Source of the DNA: Tetracladium setigerum
Taxonomy: Eukaryota > Ascomycota > Leotiomycetes > Helotiales
Direction: 5' to 3'
Assembly: GCA_031472005.1 (NCBI GenBank)
Contig: PZJY01000002.1
Span: 3,224,001 to 3,288,000 of the forward strand
Length of the DNA: 64,000 bases
Part shown: piece by piece, positions 1-10,800 of the stretch
Layout of the letters: the number at the start of each line of letters is the position of its first letter
Position numbering within the stretch: position 1 is the first letter of the stretch
The notes under the pieces: generated by a model
What the model was told of the DNA's origin: nothing
Databases searched by the model: none
The model's input: only the letters and a program-made list of their open reading frames with translations
Position numbers and translations under genes: made by a program

Positions 1-1345
1 GCGTTGAAGGAACCAGAGCTTTTGAGGGTGACGATTGTATCTCCTCTGGTGAATTTCAAGCTGAACTATGATTTTACGTCAGATTATTGTCAAACATAAG
101 ACAAACTTGGGAAGTACATTTTTGATGAGATCCTCCATTGCCATGACATCTACTTTTTCATAGTGGGACCAGCCCAGTAGAGCAACATAGTTCAGAAGAC
201 TTTCGGGAAAGACGCCTTGTTCACGATAGGAGGCTATGTCAATCGAACCTGTTCGTTTGCTCAACTTTTGGCGGTTTTGGTCAACTAGTAAGCCGACGTG
301 AGCGAAAGCTGGGGCTTTCCAGCCGAATGCTTCGTACATTGCTAAATGTTTGGGTGTTGATGACATCCATTCCTTGTATGTGATCAGTATCTGAGTACAG
401 TCTAGCTGAGGTAAAACGTACTGTTCCTCGGATGACATGTGTGATTTTCATGAGATGATCATCCACCACGTTGGCGAGATGATATGTAGGAAAGCCATCT
501 GTCTTTAGTAGAATTGGATCGTCGTAAGATGTCTGCTTGGTGTTGACTGCTCTTGGATCTTTTCGCTGTCGCACAACTCCGTACACGAGATCTTCGAAAA
601 TAGGGTATTTGTCGGGCACCTTGAGCCTGACGACATGAGATTCACCCTTTGAGGCTCTATCGTCTGACTCTTCTTTGGGAATGTGGGAGCATGTTCTGTC
701 GTAATCTGGGGGTAGACCCAGTTTACTTCGATGCTCTGCTAGAGTGTGAAGACGTTCGGCAGTACAGAAACATCTGTAGGCATTTCCAGATTCTAGTAGA
801 TGCCCTGTGTGCTTTCTATATATCTCTGTTCGTTCGGACTGAGTTGAAATTAGTGATTGTGTGATTTCTGAAGAGCGTGGTTTCGTACTTGCTTGTATGA
901 GGCATATGGCCCACCTTTTGTTGGCCCTGATGAAGACAGTCAGTAAGGTCGAGTGGGTATCAATCAAAACTCAACCAACCTTCATCAAACTCGATTCCAG
1001 CCCATTCTAAATCCTCGTACAACCTCTTTTCTGCATCCGGGACTGTCCTTTTCTGTACACATCAGCAAAGTGGTATGACTGGAGAGATCACCCAATTACC
1101 TGATCTGTATCTTCTAACCGGAGCACAAATTGACCACCAGTAGCTTTGGCAACAAGATAATTGTAGAGTGCAGTTCTTAATGATCCAAGGTGGAGATATC
1201 CAGTCGGAGAAGGAGCAAAACGAGTCCTCGCAGGTCCTGAATCTCGAAGACTTTGGGGTGTAGCATTTCCCCTGGCTGAATGAAGACGACGAGCAGAACG
1301 AACCGTAGTCGGAGACCACCTCCTTGATAATAGCATTAGGACCAT
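1..1345 (-). CDS. MSE1: Mitochondrial glutamyl-tRNA synthetase (partial, 3' end outside window)
   Basis: Charges tRNA with glutamate in the mitochondrion (class I aminoacyl-tRNA synthetase). I read six exons on the minus strand: 1345-1100, 1052-980, 926-889, 838-422, 372-118 and 65-1, all with GT-AG junctions that keep frame. The N-terminus is Arg/Ser/Leu-rich like a mitochondrial presequence and is followed by RFAPSPTGYLHLGSLRTALYN (the HIGH-type ATP site HLGS) and LRLEDTD. Exon 5 carries KLSKRTGS, the KMSKS-type loop. I chose the ATG at 1345, although an in-frame ATG lies further upstream at 1444, because the residues between do not look like a presequence. The anticodon-binding C-terminus runs off the window. 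It is divergent from the DnaJ gene. The family call is firm; mitochondrial location rests on the presequence. Confidence 0.9.
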
Positions 1346-1693
1346 TCTGACTCCAACCCCTTCTGTCACCCTCGTTTTGACCTTTGAAATAAAGAAATGT
1401 TTTACGATATAACAAGTCACGTTTTTCTCAGACGAGTTCATCAAAACAAAAAGTCCACGCTAAGCTCCTGATCCCTGCCGATCAAGCGACGGCTGCCGAT
1501 TAGATTGTCCCGCCGGAAATCCAAGGCTCTGAAAAAATATCCGGAACCTTTCGCCATACTTGCTGATTGCATCTCTCTTGTTGACAGCCTTGACAGCCTC
1601 AAATCTACACAGGCTCGTCTGACGCCCATCCATTGACGAGGTCAGCCTAGCTCCTCGCATTGCTCCTCAACTCTTTCCATCCTACCTGCAAAG
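1346..1693. promoter_or_regulatory. Shared divergent promoter, GluRS / DnaJ
   Basis: Non-coding 348 bp between two divergent starts. I see no perfect heat-shock element; the nearest is an imperfect GAA-CC-TTTC around 1545-1555. Small ORFs here have no recognisable product. Confidence 0.4.
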
Positions 1694-3143
1694 ATGGCGT
1701 CCAACAGCGCTGATGAGACAGACCTTTATGGTGAGTTGCACGATATATATGCCGCGGTCCTGCAATCTAATTCGGAGAAGGTGTTCTAGGTATTGAGAAG
1801 TCTGCAACCAAGTCCGAGATCAAGAAGGCCTTTCACAAGGTGTGTGCTTCTCTCACAGTCTCCAACTCGTTGACCCCACGCTAACAAGTCCCAGGCAGCG
1901 CTGCAACATCACCCCGACAAAGTCGCAGAAGACAAGAGGGAGGAATCCGAACACAAGTTCAAGGTAGCCCAACAGGCATACGACATTCTACATGATGAAG
2001 AAAAGAGACACATGTATGACACGCACGGCATGGCTGCGTTTGATCCAAGCAGAGGTGCTGGTGGGATGGGTGGCGGGGTAGATCTGGATGACATTTTGGC
2101 ACAGATGTTTGGTATGGGTGGTGGTATGGGAGGTATGGGCGGAATGCCTCCAGGATTTGGAGGAGATTCTGGACCAAAACGACCCCGACGAGGACCAGAC
2201 GATCAACAGAAGTACGAAGTTACCTTGGAAGATCTTTACAAGGGAAAGACGGCCAAGTTTGTCAGCACGAAGAACGTTCAATGCAGCCATTGCAAGGGAA
2301 CTGGTGGAAAGGAGAAGGCAAAACCACAAGTCTGTGAGAGGTGTAAAGGCCAGGGGGCCACCATTGGACTTCGATCTGTTGGGCCAGGACTTGTCACTCA
2401 AGAACGAGTCATTTGCGATTCTTGCTCGGGTGTAGGAAAGGTATTCAAGGAGAAAGATAGGTGCAAGAAGTGCAAGGGGAAGCGAACGACATCAGAGAAG
2501 AAGCAGCTGGAGATCTATGTTCCACGAGGCGCACAGCAGGGCGAGCGGATAGTCCTCGAAGGCGAGGCAGACCAGGTTCCCGACCAAACTCCTGGGGATC
2601 TCGTCTTTACTGTAGTAGAGGTCGAGCACGATATATTCCAGAGAGCCGGAGACGATCTTTCGGCCGAGATGGAAATCACTCTTGCCGAGGCTCTGACTGG
2701 ATTCTCGAGAGTTGTCATCAAACATTTGGACGGACGAGGTATTCATATCAACCATCCCCGTGGCAAGGTTCTACAACCAGGACAAGTCTTAAAGGTGGCT
2801 GCTGAGGGTATGCCACTGAAAAAGAGTGATGCGAAGGGTGATCTCTATCTCGTTGTCAAGATTGAGTTCCCAGAGAATGGCTGGACGGAAGATGAAGCTG
2901 CCTTCGCTAGTCTTCAAAAGGTCCTTCCTAAGCCCGAGCCACCTATCGAGGCAGCCGAAATAGATGAGGTAGAGTTCGATTCCGATGCCGATATTGATGA
3001 TGTAAGTTAGACCTTCTCAATCCATTTTACAATGCTAATGTATCCAGTTTGGTGGAAACTCTGGAGATCCTCGAGGCGGAGGAGGATGGGAAGATGATGA
3101 TGATGATGACGAGGGCGGAGCACAGCAATGCGCTCAGCAATAG
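1694..3143 (+). CDS. Class A (type I) Hsp40/DnaJ co-chaperone, Xdj1/Ydj1-like, with CaaX end
   Basis: Stimulates Hsp70 ATPase and delivers unfolded clients in the cytosol. Exons 1694-1730, 1790-1839, 1895-3001 and 3048-3143 give 429 aa. Domain order: J-domain at about residues 10-72 with HPD at 35-37; a Gly/Met-rich linker (GMGGGMGGMGGM); a zinc-binding region at about 159-226 with CSHCKGTG, CERCKGQG, CDSCSGVG and CKKCKGKR; then the C-terminal beta-barrels. The protein ends in an acidic run and CAQQ, a CaaX-type farnesylation signal comparable to the CASQ of yeast Ydj1; only the short last exon supplies it. The fourth CxxCxGxG repeat has lost its final Gly but keeps both Cys. The sequence resembles filamentous-fungal Xdj1-type proteins more than Mas5/Ydj1, so I give no symbol. 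Confidence 0.93.
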
Positions 3144-4837
3144 AACAATGATTTTTTTGCTCGGGATCTGTTAGCTTAATACCGGGCGCAACTGATGACA
3201 GTGGCATGGTGTGGATAGAAGGAGGGATAGAGGCCCTGGTTTTCTGACAAAGATCGTTTGTTCTAGCAGTATCTATTGAATGAAGCTGCCAGCTAGGTCT
3301 AAGATAGATATTTTAAGGAGTTGCTGTTGTGAAATGATTTCGGATTCTTAGTTTCCTGTTGTCGTCCCGTGCTAGATTGCGGCCTACCTGAGAAAAAGGA
3401 AACACCGCTTAAGAAGGTCCCGGGGTGTCGGGAATGACGAGGCTAAAATCTATGATACATGGCGCCATGCTGTATGGTCTAATATAAGCCATGGTAGAAA
3501 GTTAGCTGTTGTGTTGCACGATAACGTCGGGAGGTTTAAATTATGCACGGCACAAAAGACGATCTCGCTCTCTCTCGCGTGTCCATCTCACATTACCTAT
3601 TCCATCAATCAAAGTGTAGAACTGTAGAGACGAGAACCAAAGGTTGCCCAATAACGCAAGCTTGAGCCCAACGAGCCAGATCCGGTGACATTGACGAGTG
3701 GCACACCTTTCCAAGAAAAAGAAGCATTCCAGCCGGGAAGCCAGCGCATCTGTGAGATATTCCTTGATTGTGACCATTTCTCTTCGCACTTTCGATGGTT
3801 ATGGCCAAACTTGGGTTCGGAATCTCCGTCCACTACTGAAGTGATCCGATGCTGCTTTTCTACGCTTGGAGATGGGTTAAGTTTGGAGGTGTTGTTGTTG
3901 TTTTTGTTGTTGAGTATTATGTATGGTTCTATGGAGGCTGAATTACATCCAAGTTGCACCCAGGCCCAACGGTTCTTGTGTCACCTCACCACCCCCGCAT
4001 TGATTTTCGATGCAGCGCATTCAGCGCGTGAGATGCGATAGAATGTAGAAGGTGGGAAGATACGGAGTAGATAAGGAGGAATGAGAGAGAGAGTAAGTAC
4101 AGTCAGCTACGCACATATTAGCACCATACATACTTTGAAGTGGTTTTTCATCTTACATTTGTTGACGCAGCCGGACAATTCCCTTCGTTCGTGGAATATG
4201 GCATTTCATTTCCATCCAATTCCAATAATTAGTATTGATTAGCGGCTATCAATCCTTGGAGAGGCCTAGAACTCAATTTCTGATGATCATCCCGGTTCAT
4301 CTTGGCGAAGCACACTCAGATGTACCCAGCAAACATCGAGAAAGTCGTCAGCTTTAATAATCCCACATAGTCTCCTGACGGTGTCGCAAAGGTGATCGCA
4401 ATTACCGTTATTTTCATTTGACGTCCGTTCCCTTAAGGTCTAATCATCAGGTTCAAGTTGTCGACAAGGCCGACAAGAGGTCAACTTGCCTGCCCTTCGA
4501 CTTCCGGCTATCCATCCACAAAGGACTTGTTGTCCCTAGCGAGCTGCGTCATTTCAATACAATTAATCCACTGGAAGACGACGACGCAGGTATGCGAACA
4601 AACACACACCAACCCACCCCAATTCACGATTCAAGAAGAGCGCTAGATAGATAAGGCAACGCCTGTTTTGGAGCACTCGGGCAAACAAACATATCTACAA
4701 AACAGTGAATGGACGGCACACGACGGATGGCATCTTGGTTGGGAACGGAAGCCCAGGGCGATTGCTACTCTTCATAACGCCAACCCCCAAAACAAGGACA
4801 CCATTGCGGATGAGGTCGGCCAGCAACGTACGAAGTA
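3144..4837. other. Intergenic, DnaJ 3' region and FMP27 leader
   Basis: About 1.7 kb with no convincing gene. Open frames on both strands around 3.6-4.0 kb overlap each other and have low-complexity translations. One copy of the motif TACGGAGTA is at 4061-4069. The stretch 4400-4837, rich in CA and CAA, is probably the FMP27 promoter and 5' UTR. Confidence 0.5.
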
Positions 4838-7800
4838 ATGGCGCTCCTGAACCCGACCTTCATATTCGGGATTGCAGTCCTGATCTGGTTGTCGACGTTT
4901 ATCTTCCTGGCCATCTTGCGCATCCTGACCGGCATATCGATACAGCGCATTGGATGGGCGTCCTTGAAGCGAATCGCATACACATGGAATGATGGATTCA
5001 AGTTTGAGATACGGAGTTTTGGCTTGAAAATACACCGTCCGACGTTCGCGCAACCGACATGGCTGAGTGTGGTTCTGGCGGACCTGGCAATCACCATTGA
5101 TCTCCAAGAGGCCGACAAGGACAAGAACCATGACAAAAATAGTGATGGAGAGGAGGACACGGAAGGAGAGGCGGCGGATACATTCGATAGCTCGCCTTCC
5201 GGCTTCGAGCCAAAGAGAAAGATGTCTAGAGCTGCCAGTTTTGCGCTGCCAAACCGAAGCAGAAGTTGGGAGAAGTTAACGAGCATCAAGAATTGGATCA
5301 AACGACTGCATCGCAAAATCAAATGGATAAGGATTGTGGATGTGGTGGCTACAAATACTACAATTACGATTACGGATGTTGGTCAGATACAGCTTGGTAA
5401 CTTGACTATGGCAGTAGACACAAGGCGCAAGATGGTGGATCGAGGGCGGATGTTTTCGCATATCAAGACCGCGCGAAAGAACCAGCGCCCGGCGGAATGG
5501 ATTTTCACGCTTCGAAGCGTGCTTTTTACAGCTGATGGGAGAGAATCCTTGGAAGTTTTAGACCATGCCACTCTCAATATCCACGGTCTTTTATACGAGG
5601 AATTGGACGGCCTTCGGGATGCAGCTATTGGCCTAAAGCTGGGTCGCGTACACATTCCTTACGACGATATCAGCACCTGTATCGACCGCTTTAAAAGAGC
5701 AAGAAAGCTACATCGCGGAGAAGAGGAAGAATTGAGAGAACGGGACATTTCAGTAATGCATATGATTGAGGAGTTGGACCGACCAGGGACTACCCACGAA
5801 GAAAATTTGGTGCAAACAGTTTCGGACTCGAAAGAATTTGTGTCTTCTATTCTCCGTGGAATCAAGGAAGTACAATTTGCGGTAAGCTATATTGGCTTCA
5901 CCAAGAGAGTCAACACAGCTCGACCTCATGGAACGCCTCTATACCTCAATGCTTCAATGAAGGAAGTTGGAGTAGACCTTCACCGACTCGATCAGAAGTC
6001 ACCTGCTCATCGAATGTACTTTTCTTCGAAAGACGTTGCACATCAAGCACTTCTTGCGGCTCTATCTGTTGCCATTGGCGTCGACGACGGCCACGGCCAG
6101 TCCGACAGATTGATATATATTCCGATGGCGACCACAACTATTCGGACGACATTGCCATCTAAAACCGTCGAGTTACCACAGGACAATAGTGCTGCTGAGA
6201 GGAATGCCAACATTCTCTTCGCAAACATCGTTGTTACCTCGCCTTCGATAGACTTAGATCCAAAACATCTTCCGCTTGTTTTGGCCCTGACGCAAACCAA
6301 ACCCAAACCCAAAAGGAAGTCAAGCCCACGAAAGCACATAATCATCTCCAGACTTCTGCCTAAGGCGAATGTGAAGTTCTCAATGCATGAGCCGGTCATT
6401 CGAATAGCACTTCCTCCGGTTGAAAAAAATGCGGACGAAGATGATTTTGATCTTATCATCTCTTCCATCTCTTCCGTGTCCCTCGATATTGAGTCCTCTC
6501 ATTCCGCTGTTGGGGACCTTCATTATGGCTTGGCTTCAACATTCAGAGTGCAATCCCACGATTTGTACTATCAAACCTCATCCGGTGCCCACTTTCAATT
6601 ATTACAGACGGATTCTATGGAATTGAAAGTTCAGATCAGTGCAAATCCCGAGGTCAACATCGTTGCAACTGGAAATTTGCAAACCTTTTCCATTCACATG
6701 GTTCGCCCTGAGATTAGCAACGGGGTCCGGCAAATTGTCCGTCAACTTCAATCCAGCATTCAACCAGAAAAGAAGTCGAAGCCAAGGACTGCTCGGGAAC
6801 CCAATATTCTCAGAGCCTTGCCAGCTCGATTACTACACTTTCAGCTTCAAATTAGTAATCTAAGTGCTGAGGTAGCAGGCCTTGATGAGGAGATCTCAGA
6901 TGAATCTAGAGGCGTGGCATTGAATCTAGAGTCTTGGACGGCTGAATACCGAGCCCAAAAGCCCGAGACCACAGAAAGGCGACCAAGACGAAGAACAACA
7001 AGCCGATCTTTGACACCAGATGCCGAAATGCTTCTTAGAATGCCACAATCGCCCCGAAAGAAGCAGCAACAACAGCAGCATCCTACAGATGGACGTCGAA
7101 TTACTTTCCATGTCCGTGGTCTTGAGGCATATGTTGTCGAGTCTACCGAGAAATGGGAGCTCGAGCCATTCATCGCAATGCCCCGCTTTGAAGTTGCTCT
7201 CTCAACTTCTAGCGACAACCAAGGGCCGGTATTCCACGTCAATTCAAATGTCAAGACTTTACTTGTCCAATATTCTCTCTACCGACATTATGCCTGTGGC
7301 ATCGCTCATGGTGTACTGCAAAAGGCATTTTTACGCACGAGAGCCGATCGGAGGGAAGCTCAGCAAGCGAGAGAAAATTCTCGAGTCTTGGATAGCTTGG
7401 ACTTTCTCTCGCCTATGAAATCGCCTGAAGACTTCTATACCATAGATGCACCAGACTATCCGTTCACCAGCCGCGAGTTGATCACCTTTGACTTCAAATC
7501 GTCATTGGTCCAGGTCAAGATTCATATGCCATCAGATCCCCATGCGATGATCCAGATTTATGGGGTTGAGCTTGGCCGACATCGATGGTCACCACCATTT
7601 GTACACGCTAAACTTTGCCGTCTCTACGCTGCAGCTCCTAAGATGACTCATGTCTGGGCGAGAGTCCTGAGCATCAAAGGTCTTCGAGTGGATCTGCGTG
7701 AGCATAGGCGAAAACGCAGTACTGGCGAGATGGTTGATGAGAAGGTCATCGATATGAACACTGAGGCTATTCGATTTGCGGTTCCTCATCAACTTGTGAT

Positions 7801-10800
7801 GCACAAGTTGTTCGACAATTTCATCAACACTCTCAAGTCTGTGCAACAGCTGCATCACAGATTCGCCACGGGGACAAACGAGTACATTCTTGATAAGAAA
7901 CCAGAAGGTCCGAAGCACACCCCGAAGATCTCTCTTCGCAGCAGAGCCTTTTTGTTTGAAATTGAGGATGGTGCGTTTGAGTGGAAGCTATCGTCAATTT
8001 ATCGAGCAGGGCTTGTTGAACAGGGTCAACGGATTGCAAGAGAGGCTGCCTTCAACGTCAAAGCTAAGAAAATTGAAGAGGAAGAAATGCGACGAGACTC
8101 GACCAAATATCGTCATCGATCCGCTCTTCCAAGAGGTCGACCCCTCAATCCTGAGGCATCTCGGCAACGTAGCAAAAGCGAGGATATGTTAGATAGCACG
8201 AATACAGGATCCCGAAGAGGCCGTAAGCTTCGATACGACCCAGAAGGAACTTGTGGGATGACAGGCAGTGCAAAAATCACCATTGGCGAGGCTCATGAGA
8301 AACTGAAACGTCACAACGCTCAGAGTTGGAAGAAACGCATAGACAGGGTCTTTGCCACCTCCAAGGACTACATGAAGGAGACCAGAAGCATGTTCTGGGG
8401 CGTCGACCATTTGCCCGAGGAACTAGAAGACAAGGAAAACATTCTCGAGGTTCCTCAGCGTCCGGCATTGATGGCTACCTTAATACATGACCTTCATATC
8501 ACAATTGATAAACCGTCTTTTCCAATCGCCACTTTACCGGATTTCATGAACAGAGTTGGGAAGGGAATGCCCACCGATATGAAATACTCATTGCTGATAC
8601 CGATGCATATCCAGATCGACATGGGAGAAGCTAAGGTTTCTTTACGAGACTACCCTCTTCCCCTAATTCATGTGCCTGCTATCAAGCCCGGACAGTCGCT
8701 GAGGGTGCCCTCTTGGGTCTTAACCTCCGACTTTGTCATTGCCGAGGAATACCGGAACTCCGAATCAACGAGACATGTCAAAGTCGATATCGTGCCACCG
8801 GATAAAGCCCAATCAGGAGATTCAAGAAAAGGCTGCTTCGCGATAGATGTGAGAAGAACAGTCTCGCCAGTAAAAACGTACTCAGAAATCAAGGTTGATA
8901 TAAACACTGGCTATCCTACCCGCATTACCTGGGGAGCCTCATATCAGCCTGCCATTCAGGACATGATGATGGTAATCGAGACTTTTACCAAGCCTCAGAT
9001 TGATCCTTCCGATCGTGTAGGGTTTTGGGACAAAATCCGTATGAGTTTCCATTCACGCATCAAGGTTGCTTGGAAGGGTGACGGAGACGTTCATCTTATG
9101 CTCAAAGGAACTCGAGATCCATATATGGTGACTGGCAATGGCGCAGGCTTTCTGATGTGTTGGCGGAATGACGTGAGATGGAACCTTTACCAGGAGGAAG
9201 ATCCACGAAAGTTCATGACGGTTGATAGTGGGGAGTACATTCTTGCAATTCCGGATTATAGTCATCAAGCTCGAAGCACCGACAGACGCGATAACGGAGA
9301 TAATGAAAGTGTTTTGAGTATGGATAGCTTCAAACGTGGGGCATCCTTCAAGAAAGTAGCCATGAAGCTTTCCGGAAATGTCCAGTGGATGGTTGGATTG
9401 ATGTTCGAACGAAACCTAGGCGAAGGCAAACGCACCTTCGATTTTGACCCCCATTACGAGGTCATTTTGAAAGAGCCACAGTATGCTAAAGCACCTGCAG
9501 GCCAAACATATGATGCATTTAAAGGAATCCGAAGTCATCACATACACATGTCAATTGCAGTCAAGGCACCTGTGGATCGCGATTGGTCCCTAGCAAACAC
9601 AACACCATCAAGGAGCTACAACACCGTTCACCTCACTCCCCGTTTCTTCACCCACTTTTTTGCGTGGTGGGCAATGTTTAATGGCACCATGTCTCTTCCC
9701 ATTCGCCAGGGCAAGTTGTGGCCCGGAATTGAAAAGTCAAGCAAGAAGTTTGGGCGCCATCTTGCAACTGTCAAATATAACCTCCTCCTAGCCCCACTCT
9801 TTCTCAGTCACATTTACAAGCACAAAGACGCTGAGGATTATTCTGAGGATGTTGTTTCCGCTACTGGGCTCAAAATGCGGCTTGATAGCTTCATGCTTGA
9901 CATTCATCAACGACGCGAAGAGTTCAACACCCAAGACAAGGGTCGCAAAACCCAGAACAAAACAAGCGGGATGAAGATGAACCAAGCACAATTAGATCTT
10001 GTGTCAGCAGACATACGAGCAATATCAGCAAGTATCGCGGGAACTACCCCGGACGATCTCCGTAGGGCGTCCACTGCAGCTATGGTCTCGCAAGCAGACC
10101 CTGGTACTGCAGATCTATCTCGCTTCGAAATACCCGATAACGACTTCACTTGGATAGATATGGATGATTTCGTGGAACTGGACTGGATCTTGCCCTCCGA
10201 GGCAAACCCGGAAACAAAAATCCTTCCCCTCGCTTATGCTCCTCGTTTCACCTACTTCCGTCAAACCGACCGTGGAGATACAATCGCGGGCGATCCGGAC
10301 AGATCTAGTCCTTGGGGCAAAGAATTGACGCATTTCTGTATCATGAGTAAAGATGATGATCCTCGTCGGGTGCAGTCTCAATTAATTCAGAGTCGACTCG
10401 ATCAACTTAACCAGCAAATTACTCATCACAATCAGTTACTAGGCGATGCAGAACTGAACACCATCAAGTACGAGAATAATCCGACTGTGCGTACTGACTT
10501 TGAACAACTTAGTCGACATAGTAACGTTCTGCGAGACAAAAAACTATTCCTGCAGTCTATGTTAAGGGGAATGTCGAAGCATCTCAGCACAGATGCACTG
10601 AATGCTTTAGCGAGAGAGTATAGCAAAGATAGCGGTCATCATGATTTCTCCATACCGAAAGAACAGGATTCTATCGCCGAAGAAGTAGACAGTAGTCATG
10701 CGGGAGATTTCATCAGCGACTTCAGCAATCGCTTCGTCATCCACAATATGCAACTCAAGTGGAACAATACACTACGAAACATTATCCTACGGTATATCCA

